Shown here piece by piece: positions 1-8,532 of a stretch of DNA of 64,000 nucleotides (position 1 is the first letter of the stretch; each line of letters opens with the position of its first letter). A model generated the notes under the pieces. It was given only the letters and a program-made list of their open reading frames with translations, was not told the origin of the DNA and did not search any database. A program made the translations under genes and the position numbers. The stretch spans positions 997,694 through 1,061,693 of the forward strand of contig NZ_QUMT01000002.1 of NCBI RefSeq assembly GCF_003387155.1. Reading direction: 5' to 3'. The stretch comes from Roseateles depolymerans (lineage in GTDB: Bacteria; Pseudomonadota; Gammaproteobacteria; Burkholderiales; Burkholderiaceae_C).

Positions 1-739
1 GGTCATGCGTGACCACCACCGCCACCCCTTCCTCCCCGGCGGCCGCAAGGATGCTGCGCAGCGCTTCGTCGCGCCAGTGCGGGTCCAGCCCTTTGGTGGG
101 TTCGTCGGCGAGGATGATGCGGGCGCCGCCCGCCAGTGCAATGGCGGCGGCGGCCCGCTGCGCCATGCCGCCCGACAACTGCCACGGATACTGACGGGCG
201 GCGGCCGCCAGTCCTTGCCGGCGCAGGTCATCCTCGGTGCGCATGCGGGCCTCGGAACTAGGCAGGCCGCCCACCTTTCCATGCACCTCCTGCAGTTGCG
301 GTGCAAGCCGACGTAACGGGTCCAGGGCCACTGAGGGTTCCTGCGGCAGCAGGGCCAGTGTCCGGCCCCACATCGCCCTGCGAGCCTGACCGTGCTCGGC
401 CGCACTCCCCTGCCCGGCCAGCTCGATCCGCCCGCTTGCGCTCAGCTCAGGCGGGAGGTCCCCGAGCAGGGTCCGCATCAACAGCGACTTGCCAGCGCCG
501 CTTTCGCCCAGGATGACCAACCGGTCGCCGGCATACAGCGTCTGGTCAGGCAGCGTGACAAGGCACTGCCCACCGAGGTGCAGGGACACACCCTCGGTGC
601 GCAGCAGCGGCGTTCGGCTGCGCGCGGGGCGGTGCACGGGGTCCATGGCGGTCATCACGTTCATCGGGTTCATCGCCTTCATCCGGTTGGCGTGGGCCGT
701 GGGGGTCGGTTGCGCCGGCGTGGTCGGGAGGCCTTTCAT
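1..739 (-). CDS. Peptide/nickel-type ABC transporter ATPase (DppD/NikD-like), 3' truncated by window edge
   Basis: Cytoplasmic ATPase that powers import through the two permeases encoded just upstream. About 246 residues are visible; the C-terminus lies outside the window. The ATG is at 739 and overlaps the stop of the upstream permease by four bases (ATGA). Translation shows a Walker A motif (GESGAGKS, about residue 77), the ABC signature LSGGMAQR, a Walker B ending IILADEP and an H-loop ending VVTHD, in that order. The first 40 residues are a Met/Asn/Pro-rich stretch absent from most family members, so a later in-frame Met could be the real start. The oligopeptide/nickel class is inferred from the partners, not from this sequence alone. 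Confidence 0.88.
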   Translation of the reverse strand, partial: MKGLPTTPAQPTPTAHANRMKAMNPMNVMTAMDPVHRPARSRTPLLRTEGVSLHLGGQCLVTLPDQTLYAGDRLVILGESGAGKSLLMRTLLGDLPPELSASGRIELAGQGSAAEHGQARRAMWGRTLALLPQEPSVALDPLRRLAPQLQEVHGKVGGLPSSEARMRTEDDLRRQGLAAAARQYPWQLSGGMAQRAAAAIALAGGARIILADEPTKGLDPHWRDEALRSILAAAGEEGVAVVVTHD

Positions 740-1635
740 GTCGGCTCCTTGGCGTCGTCGGCGCGCAACCGGCGTTCATCCGGCCGCAGCGGGCGCGTGT
801 CAGATCGCAAATCGGAGGCGCCGTCCGCGGCCAGCATCAATCCCAGCACCAGGATCATGAGCACCGACACGGGGGCTGCAATGAGCCACGGCGCCTCGTC
901 GTAGTGCGGCAGATATTCAGTCAGCATCAGCCCCAGCTCGGCCTGTGGAGGCTGCAGCCCCACGCCGATGAATCCGAGCGCGGACAGCGACAACACCGCC
1001 TGGGCCACGCTCAGCGGCAGCAGCCTCGCCAGCATGGGGCGGACCGCTGGCCACAGATGACGGCGCAGGATGAGCCCGGTCCGCAGCCCCAGCAACTGCG
1101 CAGCCTCTACTGCCGACCCCGCCAGCACAGGCCGCGCCTGGGCCCGACACACCCGGAAGTACTCAACCCACAGGGACAGCGACAGCCCCAGGTAAAGCGC
1201 CCACAGCTGTCCCGGCGCCAGGGCTGCCACCAGCAGCACGAGCAGCAGCCCGGGAATGGCGAGGGTGGCGTCTGCAGCCATCACCAGCAGCCGCTCGACC
1301 CAGCCCCCGCGCCAGGCCGCCAGCACACCGAGCAAGGCGCCCGGCACTGCGGCCGACAGCGTGGCCAGCAGGCCTGTGCCCAGGGACAGCCGGGCGGCAT
1401 GGCCCAGTCGGGCCCATCCGTCCCGTCCCAGCAGGTCGGTCCCCAGGGGGTGCGCGAGCGACGGCGCTGCCAGGCTGTTGCGCAACACCTGCACGGCCGG
1501 GTCCACGCTGCTGCAGCCGGGCACCAGCACCGCCATCAAGGCCAGCAGCAACAACAGCGCCAGGCCTGCGTGGCGGCGCGTCAGCCATGCGCGGCGCTGA
1601 AGCCACGGCGTCGCATGCATCGACAGCGGCCTCAT
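736..1635 (-). CDS. Peptide/nickel-type ABC transporter permease 2 (DppC/NikC-like)
   Basis: Inner-membrane permease, 299 residues, second of a heterodimer. The start at 1635 overlaps the stop of the first permease by four bases, which rules out longer upstream extensions of the same frame. An N-terminal membrane segment (LALLLLLALMAVLVPG) is followed by HPLGTDLLGRDGWARL, the typical DppC landmark, several hydrophobic helices and a C-terminal helix rich in Leu/Met. The coupling-loop region (EAAQLLGLRTGLILRRHLWP) matches the EAA motif of binding-protein-dependent permeases. It sits between permease 1 and the ATPase in one operon. Substrate is not determined; context with a TonB receptor suggests a chelated metal. 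Confidence 0.88.
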   Translation of the reverse strand: MRPLSMHATPWLQRRAWLTRRHAGLALLLLLALMAVLVPGCSSVDPAVQVLRNSLAAPSLAHPLGTDLLGRDGWARLGHAARLSLGTGLLATLSAAVPGALLGVLAAWRGGWVERLLVMAADATLAIPGLLLVLLVAALAPGQLWALYLGLSLSLWVEYFRVCRAQARPVLAGSAVEAAQLLGLRTGLILRRHLWPAVRPMLARLLPLSVAQAVLSLSALGFIGVGLQPPQAELGLMLTEYLPHYDEAPWLIAAPVSVLMILVLGLMLAADGASDLRSDTRPLRPDERRLRADDAKEPT

Positions 1636-2603
1636 GCGGACACCCCCGGCTGCACCTGCCGCGGATCCAGCACGGCCTGCAGCGCATCCAGCACCAGGTT
1701 GAAGGTGATGAACAGCAACCCCATGCACAACGCGGCGCCCTGCACGACGGGAACGTCGCGGCCAAAGACGCCATGCACCAGGGCGTGGCCGATGCCGGGC
1801 CAGGCAAACAAGGACTCCACCACCACGGCGCCTTCCGCCAGCACCACCGCCTGCACGCCCATGTAGGCCACGACCGGCAAGGCCGCATGCCGCAAGGCGT
1901 GGCGCCAATCGGCCTGATCGTCGTCCAGCCCCTTGGTGCGGGCGAAACGGTGGGACGGCAACTGCCGCGCTTCCCTCAGCGCCTGCGCACCGACCCGGGC
2001 GCATCCGGCGGCGAGCGGCAATGCCAGCGTCAGCGCCGGCAGCAGCCAGGCTCCTTCCTGATGACTGCCCGCCGCCGGCAGCATGCCGAGCTGCACCGCA
2101 GCCAACAGCATCAGCAGCACCGCCACCAAAAATGCCGGGGTGCCGCGCAGAACCACGGTCACGGCGGACAGGGCGCGGTCCGCCCAGCCGCCGGGATGGT
2201 TGGCACTCCACCAGGCCGCGGGCAGGCCCATCAGCAGCGCCAGAAGCAGCGCCGCGCCGGTCAAGTGCAGCGTCGCGCCGAGATGGCCGGCCACTTCCTC
2301 CCACACCGGCTCACCGGTCACCAAGGACTGACCCAGGTCCAGGCTCAGCAGTTGCTGCCACCAGCCCAGCAGCGCCTGCGGCCAGGCCTGGTCCAGATGC
2401 AGCTCCTGGCGCACCTGGGCCGCGGCCGCGGCGCTGACCAGGTCGTACCCATACCTTCCTGCGGCCACCCGGGTGGCCATGTCCCCCGGCAGCGAGCGCA
2501 TCATTGCAAAGCTGAGCGTGCCCACCACCAGCGCCAGTGCCACCGCCTGACCGACGCGCCGCAGCAGCAAGGCCGTCCATCGCCTGTATGGCGTGTTCAT
2601 CAT
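1632..2603 (-). CDS. Peptide/nickel-type ABC transporter permease 1 (DppB/NikB-like)
   Basis: Inner-membrane permease of 323 residues. The chosen ATG at 2603 overlaps the stop of the binding-protein gene (ATGATGA arrangement); a second ATG follows directly at 2600. The protein begins with a basic stretch and a first helix (VALALVVGTLSFAMMRSLPGD), the usual DppB opening, then a periplasmic loop containing LDLGQSLVTGEPV, and an EAA-type loop near the C-terminus (FNLVLDALQAVLDPR ends the protein). It forms the transport channel with the next gene. All four ABC genes overlap by four bases, so they are almost certainly translated as one coupled unit. Confidence 0.88.
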   Translation of the reverse strand: MMNTPYRRWTALLLRRVGQAVALALVVGTLSFAMMRSLPGDMATRVAAGRYGYDLVSAAAAAQVRQELHLDQAWPQALLGWWQQLLSLDLGQSLVTGEPVWEEVAGHLGATLHLTGAALLLALLMGLPAAWWSANHPGGWADRALSAVTVVLRGTPAFLVAVLLMLLAAVQLGMLPAAGSHQEGAWLLPALTLALPLAAGCARVGAQALREARQLPSHRFARTKGLDDDQADWRHALRHAALPVVAYMGVQAVVLAEGAVVVESLFAWPGIGHALVHGVFGRDVPVVQGAALCMGLLFITFNLVLDALQAVLDPRQVQPGVSA

Positions 2604-4309
2604 GTGTGATCCTTCCCTCGGGATGCGAATGCCCCATCGCCGTCCGTCCACCGCAGCGCGGACAAGCGGTAGCTGCGCTCCAGCGGGTCCAGCACTGGGC
2701 GCTGAACCCGGCGGCTGACCGCCACATGCTGGCGGTACCAGGCCACCGGAATGACGGGCAGGTCGCGCTGCAATCCCTGCACCACCTGGCGGCGGAGCGC
2801 GGCGGCGCGGTCCAGACCCGCACCGCTGTTCAGTGCGGCCAGCGCGTCCCAGACCGGCGGGGACTGCCAGCCCATGGCGCCCCAGTCGTGTCCCCCCGGA
2901 CGGAAGTCCTGCCATAACGAGGCGGTCAGGTCCGGCGTGCTGGCGTAGTTGCGGGCCATCAAGCCGATCTGCAGGCTGCCGTCGCGGTGGCCCAGCGGGA
3001 TGTCGCCGGAATTGCCGATGGACACGCGCACCGGCAGCCCCAGCTGTCGCCATTGCTCTTGCAGGGCGGTGGCGACGATGGGCAGTTCCGGGCGGTCGGG
3101 AAACGTGCGAAGCGTCAGCGTCACGGGCTGGCCGGTGACGTCCCGCCAGTGGCGGCCGTCCGCGGATCGCCGCCATCCCGCGGCCCGCAGCAGGCCCGCC
3201 GCCCGTTCCAGGTCGAAGGTCAGCGGCGGCAATGACGGGTCATGCCAGTCGGGCACGGTGGGCGGCAGCAGTTGCGTCGCCGCAAGGCCCGGATCACGAA
3301 GGATGGCGCTGGCGATGCCCTCCCGGTCGATGGCCAGGCTCAGGGCCTGCCGGACCCTCGCGTCGGACAGCACGGGCGCACCGGCATTGAGCTTGAGCGC
3401 CATCACCCGCGGCACGGTAACGCTGGCCAGCCGTGCGGGCGAGACGGTGCGCCGCCATTTGGCCAGGCTGGCGGGATCCAGCGCAAAGACCAGGTCCGCC
3501 TGGCCGGACGCTGCCATCAGGGCCCGGGTCTCCGCCCGCCCCACCGCCAGATATCCCGCGCGGCGGATCTGCGGCGCAGGGCCGCCCTCCCCGTCGAACC
3601 ATGCCACCTCCAGCCGCTGCGGCGCTTCTAGACGCGTGATGCGATAGGGCCCGCTGCCCAGGATGCGCACCAGCGTTCGCCCGTCCGGCGCCCAGCTCCC
3701 GGGCGCCAGTACCGCGGTGCTGAAATGGGCCAACAGGCTGGGCAGCGTGGCATGAGGACGGTGCAGGAGGATCTCCAGCGATTCGCGCCCGTCCGCCGAG
3801 GCCAGCACGCGCAGCCCCGCCACCGGGGCCTGGCTCAGCGCACCGGGGGCCTGCGTCGCCGCCTGCAGGGCAGCCACCGCGTCGGCGGCGCGCACCCGGC
3901 TGCCGTCATGAAAGCGCGCTCCAGGGCGCAGGTCGAATTGCCAGCGCAGGCCATCTGGTGACTGCGACCAAGTGGTGGCCAGGCCGGCGGCTGGTTGCCC
4001 GACGGAGGACGCCTCCAGCAGCGTCTCGATCACCTGCAGCTTCTGGTAGAGGTGGCCGGACTGTGCCAGCGCCAGGCCGGACATCTCCCAAGGCCCCGCG
4101 ATTTCCAGTTGACGGGTCGCAGGCGCGCTGTCGTCCGTCGCCCAGGCGCGAGCGGGGAGCGCAGACGCTGCGGCGGCTGATCCCAGCGTCGACAGCCAGC
4201 GTCGTCGTGTCCAGGGGTGTGGCATGGGGTGTGGCATGGGGTGTGGCATGGGGTGTGGCATGGGGTGTGGCATGCGGTGTGGCATGCGGTGTGGAATGGG
4301 GTGAGTCAT
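2600..4309 (-). CDS. Tat-exported substrate-binding protein of the peptide/nickel ABC importer (SBP family 5)
   Basis: Periplasmic binding protein, 569 residues. The start at 4309 has AGAGG about six bases upstream. The mature part has family-5 features: WQFDLRPGARFHDG, ADAVAAL, ALSLAIDRE and a hinge-like C-terminal half. The N-terminus is odd: the ATG lies in the last unit of a 12-bp tandem repeat that encodes repeated Met-Pro-His-Pro/Arg before a twin-arginine-like signal (TRRRWLSTLG followed by an Ala-rich stretch and ARAWA). Each repeat contains an in-frame ATG, so several starts are possible. Tat export and a neighbouring TonB receptor favour a metal-chelate ligand over a peptide; this is inference. 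Confidence 0.85.
   Translation of the reverse strand: MTHPIPHRMPHRMPHPMPHPMPHPMPHPMPHPWTRRRWLSTLGSAAAASALPARAWATDDSAPATRQLEIAGPWEMSGLALAQSGHLYQKLQVIETLLEASSVGQPAAGLATTWSQSPDGLRWQFDLRPGARFHDGSRVRAADAVAALQAATQAPGALSQAPVAGLRVLASADGRESLEILLHRPHATLPSLLAHFSTAVLAPGSWAPDGRTLVRILGSGPYRITRLEAPQRLEVAWFDGEGGPAPQIRRAGYLAVGRAETRALMAASGQADLVFALDPASLAKWRRTVSPARLASVTVPRVMALKLNAGAPVLSDARVRQALSLAIDREGIASAILRDPGLAATQLLPPTVPDWHDPSLPPLTFDLERAAGLLRAAGWRRSADGRHWRDVTGQPVTLTLRTFPDRPELPIVATALQEQWRQLGLPVRVSIGNSGDIPLGHRDGSLQIGLMARNYASTPDLTASLWQDFRPGGHDWGAMGWQSPPVWDALAALNSGAGLDRAAALRRQVVQGLQRDLPVIPVAWYRQHVAVSRRVQRPVLDPLERSYRLSALRWTDGDGAFASRGKDHT
4214..4309. repeat. 12-bp tandem repeat (8 units) at the start of the binding-protein gene
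   Basis: Plus-strand unit ggggtgtggcat repeats exactly five times from 4214 to 4273, followed by gcggtgtggcat, gcggtgtggaat and ggggtgagtcat. Read on the minus strand each exact unit encodes Met-Pro-His-Pro. The length is a multiple of three, so gain or loss of units would keep the frame and change the number of starts and His/Pro residues ahead of the Tat signal. Confidence 0.95.
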
Positions 4310-4319
4310 GGGACGCCTC

Positions 4320-6650
4320 TCAGAACTTGTATTGCGCACCCACACTCACGCTGCGCGCAGCGCCGGGGGCGACCCACAGCCGGCTGTAGCTGCTGGTGTA
4401 GTAATGCCGGTCAAAGAGGTTGTCGACATCCAGGCTGAGCCGCCATTGCGACCCGACCCGCCAGTAGCCCACCAGCTTGGCCACCGTATAGGACGGCAGC
4501 TGGAAGTCGGGCGCCCCGTTCTGCCCGAGTCGATGCGCGTTGTAGGCGAGCCCGCCGCCGAGCCCGAAGCGTTGCCCGCTGGCCGTGCTGCCCTCATGGA
4601 CCGCCAGCAAGCTGGCGTTGAGGCGCGGCACGTTGAGTAGCCGGCTGCCCACCGGCAGGGTGGCGTCCTTGGTGATCTCGGCGTCCAGCCAGGTCAGGCT
4701 GCCATTGACGCGCCACGATGCCGTCAGTTGCCCCGACGCCTCCAGCTCGATGCCACGGCTGCGGACCTCGCCCGCCGCGATGGAGAAACCGCTGTTGGCG
4801 GGGGTCGGATCGGCCGTCAGCACGTCGCGCTTGCGGATATCGAAGATCGCAGCGGTGGCGCCCAGCCGCTGATCGGCGGTCTGCCACTTGACGCCTGCCT
4901 CCAGGGCCTGCCCGTGCTCCGGCGCAAAGGCCGAGCCCTTGGCATCACTGCCGGGGTTGGGTCGGAAGGAGCGGCCGGCATTGGCGTAGACGGTCCACTG
5001 CGCATCCGGCAGCCAGGACAGGCCCAGACGCGGCGACCATTCACTGGGCTGCTGACGCGTGGTCACGCCATTGCGCCGATTGAGCAGCGACTGATGCGGC
5101 TGCTCCCAGCGCAAGCCCGCCAGCACCCGCCAGTGGCGGCCCAGGCTCACCGCATCCTGCCAGTAGATCGCCGTGTTGCGCTGGCGTTCCTCGGTATCGG
5201 TATTGGGCAGCGGCGTGGGCTGGACCTGCCCGTACACCGGGCTGTAGATGTTGACGGCATAAGGAACCGCCGCGCTGGGGTTGAAGCGCAGCATGCGCTG
5301 GTCCATGCGGAAGTCGTAATGCTCCACCCCCAGCAGCAGCTCATGCCGGCTGCCAGCGATCATGCGCACATGCTGCAGCTCTGCCTGGACAGCCGTGTCG
5401 TCGGAGTCGTAGTCGCGCAGGCGGCGCTGGCGGCGCAGCGTGCCGTCGGCCAGCAAGGCACTGGCTTCGGTGGAGAACCCCTTGATGCGGGTGTCGCGAC
5501 GCGACAGCGCCACCCGGGCCTGCCAGGACTCGTTCCATTCATGGCGCAGGGAGAGCTGATGGTTGCCGTTGATGACGGCCACATCCCCATCGGCCGGCTC
5601 CCCAAGGAAGCGGTCTCGCGGCACGACGCCCAGTTGGTTGTTCACGGCCACGACGCCGCGGTCCAGCGGCGTGGCATGCCGAAGCCATTCGCCGCGGTAA
5701 TCGAGCATCGTGTCCGGGCTGAGTCGCCAGGTCAGTGCCGGCGCCAGCACCCGCCGGCTGGCGGTGACCGTGTTGCGAAAGCTGTCGCGCTCTTCCGCCG
5801 CCACATTGAGACGGTAGGCCACACGGTCAGACAGCGGCCCGGTACTGTCCAACGCCAGGCGCCGAAGCCCGTAGCTGCCGACATACGCCTCCATCGAATG
5901 CCCGGCATTCCACAGCGGGGCCTTGCTCACCACATTCAGGGTGCCACCCGGTTCACTGTTGCCGTAAAGCGCGGCGGCCGGACCCTTGAGGAACTCGATG
6001 CGCTCGACCGCCGCCAGATCGCGCGGGGCATTGAATCCCCGGTTGGAGCCGAAGCCGTTGAGCAGAGTCGCCATGCCGGTGTTCTCGTTGCCGGCCAGGC
6101 CGCGGATGGCCAGGTTGTCCCACAGGCCGCCAAAGCTGTTCTGGCGCGACACGCCGCCGACATAGTCCAGCAGGTCGTCCATCTTGACGGCGCCCAGGTC
6201 GTCCATGGCTTGCCGCGTCATGATGCGGATCGACTGCGGCAGCTCCCGCAGCGGCAGCTCTGACTTTGCGCCAGCGGCCAGTCCGGACTGGTAGCGGCCC
6301 GAGTCGGACCGTCCAACGACTTCCACGGCAGGCAGGCTGTCGGGGCGCGTGCCCGGGCCTGGCGTGGACGACGCCTCCGCGGGCGTCTGCGAGGGCGTGC
6401 CGACCGCAACGGTCGGAGACGAGGCCGCAGGAGCAGCCGGCAATTGGGCCAAGGCGAAACCCGGCCCGCCAAGGGCTGCCACAAGCGGGATCAGGCACAG
6501 GGCAGCAGGGGGCGCTGGGGTCGCAGGCGCGCGGGCTCGTTCCCACTGCGGTGACGCAGCCTGAATGGGGCACGGTTGTGCCCACATCCGCTGGGAGCGG
6601 CGGTTCGATGAGGCAAGGTTCAGGGAGGACAACTTCGGACGCTGGGACAT
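4320..6650 (-). CDS. TonB-dependent siderophore-type outer-membrane receptor
   Basis: Outer-membrane active transporter, about 776 residues from the ATG at 6650. A longer in-frame extension to 6872 is low-complexity and unlikely. The signal region ends near GGPGFALA. A plug domain follows (LRELPQSIRIMTRQAMDDLG, then GLAGNENTGM and RIEFLKGPAAALYGNSEPGG), which are the standard landmarks of siderophore receptors. The rest alternates beta-strand patterns and ends with Phe (AQYKF), the outer-membrane insertion signal. It sits 10 bases before the binding-protein start, in the same direction, so receptor and ABC importer look co-transcribed. The cargo could be a ferric siderophore, nickel or another chelate; the sequence alone does not say. 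Start confidence is modest. Confidence 0.87.
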   Translation of the reverse strand: MSQRPKLSSLNLASSNRRSQRMWAQPCPIQAASPQWERARAPATPAPPAALCLIPLVAALGGPGFALAQLPAAPAASSPTVAVGTPSQTPAEASSTPGPGTRPDSLPAVEVVGRSDSGRYQSGLAAGAKSELPLRELPQSIRIMTRQAMDDLGAVKMDDLLDYVGGVSRQNSFGGLWDNLAIRGLAGNENTGMATLLNGFGSNRGFNAPRDLAAVERIEFLKGPAAALYGNSEPGGTLNVVSKAPLWNAGHSMEAYVGSYGLRRLALDSTGPLSDRVAYRLNVAAEERDSFRNTVTASRRVLAPALTWRLSPDTMLDYRGEWLRHATPLDRGVVAVNNQLGVVPRDRFLGEPADGDVAVINGNHQLSLRHEWNESWQARVALSRRDTRIKGFSTEASALLADGTLRRQRRLRDYDSDDTAVQAELQHVRMIAGSRHELLLGVEHYDFRMDQRMLRFNPSAAVPYAVNIYSPVYGQVQPTPLPNTDTEERQRNTAIYWQDAVSLGRHWRVLAGLRWEQPHQSLLNRRNGVTTRQQPSEWSPRLGLSWLPDAQWTVYANAGRSFRPNPGSDAKGSAFAPEHGQALEAGVKWQTADQRLGATAAIFDIRKRDVLTADPTPANSGFSIAAGEVRSRGIELEASGQLTASWRVNGSLTWLDAEITKDATLPVGSRLLNVPRLNASLLAVHEGSTASGQRFGLGGGLAYNAHRLGQNGAPDFQLPSYTVAKLVGYWRVGSQWRLSLDVDNLFDRHYYTSSYSRLWVAPGAARSVSVGAQYKF

Positions 6651-6961
6651 GACAGACTCGAACAGGGCCAGGCGCCGGACTGCAATGAAGGCAGACCGGC
6701 GGGGCCAGTGATGAAAGCAGCGGCGCCAAGGCGCAACCTTCCGAGCCAGGGCTCGGCAACGGGGCTGGGCAACAGGCGCGGCATGCGCAAGCGGCAGGGA
6801 GTGCGGTGGGATCAAGGCCCGCGAAGACGCGTCAGCGCAGGCGTCCGACGGTGACGACCGCCAAGGCGGCATCGCATCGAACGCATGGCTGGGCGCGCCG
6901 GGGCAGCGCTGGGTGAGCGTTCTTTCAGCGCCGTTTCAGCGCCAGGAACCCAACCGCGGCC
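6651..6961. other. Intergenic region upstream of the TonB receptor
   Basis: No gene is supported here. Minus-strand translation stays open in the receptor frame up to 6872 but is rich in Ala, Pro and Arg and lacks a good ribosome site. I saw no riboswitch, Fur-like palindrome or terminator that I would call with confidence. Confidence 0.5.
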
Positions 6962-7414
6962 TCAGGCCTGCGGGGGGCCGCGGGGTTCGGCCGCGAGCGC
7001 GCAGCGCCCCGTGGGCCGTCCCACATCCAGGAGGACGGGCGGTGGAGAGGCTTCCGCATGGGCCAGCAGCATGACCGGCACCGTCGCTGGGGCCTGCGCC
7101 TGGCCGAGCATCAGGCACCAGGCGCAAGCGGGCGTCTTGGCGCCCTCATCCTGGTCACCGTCTTGCTGGCTGCCATCGTCGGGGTTGACTGCGTCTTGCG
7201 CGACATCGGCACCCGGCGCATGGCTGTCCTGCCCTGCCGAAGCTTGCAGGTTGGCCCCCATCGCAGCGCTGCCCTGCACGGCATCCAGCCACTCGTGCAT
7301 CGGCCGCGCAAACAGGCAGCTGACCACGATCAGGGTCAGCCACCAGGCGGAGACGAAGCGGCGAGGCCAGCGCATGTACAAGAAGGCGATCAGGTGCAGG
7401 ACGAAGCGCTGCAT
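6962..7414 (-). CDS. Small membrane-anchored protein, possible DUF2946 family
   Basis: 150 residues with an N-terminal hydrophobic segment (SAWWLTLIVVSCLFARP) after a basic start, then an acidic Gln/Asp-rich linker and a C-terminal half containing ACAWCLMLG followed by a second hydrophobic stretch. The CxxC-like pair and overall size recall DUF2946 proteins, which in proteobacteria often sit next to TonB receptors for metals. That match is from memory and weak. The gene points the same way as the receptor operon downstream. A role in periplasmic metal handling is inference only. Confidence 0.5.
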   Translation of the reverse strand: MQRFVLHLIAFLYMRWPRRFVSAWWLTLIVVSCLFARPMHEWLDAVQGSAAMGANLQASAGQDSHAPGADVAQDAVNPDDGSQQDGDQDEGAKTPACAWCLMLGQAQAPATVPVMLLAHAEASPPPVLLDVGRPTGRCALAAEPRGPPQA

Positions 7415-7436
7415 TCTCGCTGAAGTTGACGCAGGT

Positions 7437-8192
7437 TCAGCGCACAGTCAGTCGTGCCAGCTCATAAGGCTTCCCGGGGAAGTGCGCCGTACGCAGTTCT
7501 TCGGGTCTGCGCAGGAAGGCATTCTCTTCCCACCGGGCGGTGGACAGCACCGACTCCAGGAAGGCTCGGCCCGTGTTGCCGTCGAAGGGAATGGCCAGAT
7601 CAAAGACCTCGCGCGGCACCCATCGTCCCAGCCGGGCGGCCGCGTCACGGGCAAACAGGTCGGCCTCCAGCGGATCCTCCGGCCCTGCCGGATACACCAG
7701 CGCCAGCCGGTCCAGCACCAGTGGCAGCCAGGCCATCATGGGTCCGGTCGTGGGCTGCACGTGCAGCGCCAGACGGGTGAGGTAGCTCAGGGCATCAAAC
7801 AGATGGCGCGGAAAGTCGACCCCTCGGGACAGGGCATGCCCCAGGTGCGTCAAGGCACACCACAGCGGCCCCTCCACGGGGCCCCGCCAGTCAGCCCGCA
7901 GCAATTCAAACGAGCGCAGGTAGCGTGGGTCCGCCGTGGCGCACCAGGCCGCTTCCAGGAACGCACCGGGCTCCGTGCGCGTATGCAGGCCGTCGAACCG
8001 CCAGACGATCCATTCGGTCAAGGCAATGGCCAGTGCCAGCCTTGCGCGCGGTTCAATGCGCTGGGCGGTGCGCAGCACCGGTTGAGACGCCGCGTCGCTG
8101 CCAAGATGGTGCGCGCTCAGCACCGCGTCTTCCCAGCGGAAGGTCAGTCGACCGGCGTCATGAAAGCGCACCCAGGGCGGTGTGTGAAGCAT
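7437..8192 (-). CDS. Hypothetical protein, unknown function
   Basis: 251 residues from the ATG at 8192; the frame is open further upstream to 8432 but that part is arginine/proline-rich and overlaps the divergent promoter region, so I used the later start. The protein is mostly helical in appearance, with several Trp/Leu-rich stretches (LALAIALTEWIVWRFDG and LWCALTHLGHALSRG) but no clear membrane helix, signal peptide or catalytic motif. It ends 22 bases upstream of the DUF2946-like gene and may share its transcript. I do not recognise the family. Confidence 0.6.
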   Translation of the reverse strand: MLHTPPWVRFHDAGRLTFRWEDAVLSAHHLGSDAASQPVLRTAQRIEPRARLALAIALTEWIVWRFDGLHTRTEPGAFLEAAWCATADPRYLRSFELLRADWRGPVEGPLWCALTHLGHALSRGVDFPRHLFDALSYLTRLALHVQPTTGPMMAWLPLVLDRLALVYPAGPEDPLEADLFARDAAARLGRWVPREVFDLAIPFDGNTGRAFLESVLSTARWEENAFLRRPEELRTAHFPGKPYELARLTVR

Positions 8193-8532
8193 CAGGCGGA
8201 CGGCTCTCGGGCGCGGCTCAGTCAGATCAACAGGGGACAAGGACGAGGGTAGCGGCCGCGTCCGGTGGCCGCGAGGCGGGGCTCGGCAACCATCGGCAAC
8301 GCATGTATCCGCATGCATGCCACGGGAGCGCCCGCCCCGGCGGGACCGGCTCTTTCGGGCCAGGGCGGATGATAGGCGGGGCGGGGTCGAACGCCGTATG
8401 ACTAAAGACCAAGACAGCGCATGCGCCGCCACCCTGCGCCGGCCACGTCCCCTGAACCCGGGGTCCGCCCGTCACGGAACCGTCATGCCCGATGCCGAAC
8501 ATCCGGCGTCTTCCCTGCAGCGACTTCCCACC
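8193..8532. other. Divergent intergenic region
   Basis: Lies between the divergent starts at 8192 (minus) and 8533 (plus). Open frames run into it on both strands but none has a convincing start. Presumably holds both promoters; no specific motif stood out. Confidence 0.4.

Noticed and set aside
736-2304. Possible frameshift or fused permease (522-residue frame)
   Set aside because: The extension beyond 1635 is just an open frame overlapping permease 1; the ATGA junctions show two normal genes.
8317-8532. Longer N-terminus of the phytase-like protein
   Set aside because: The upstream part is not signal-peptide-like and overlaps the divergent promoter region.
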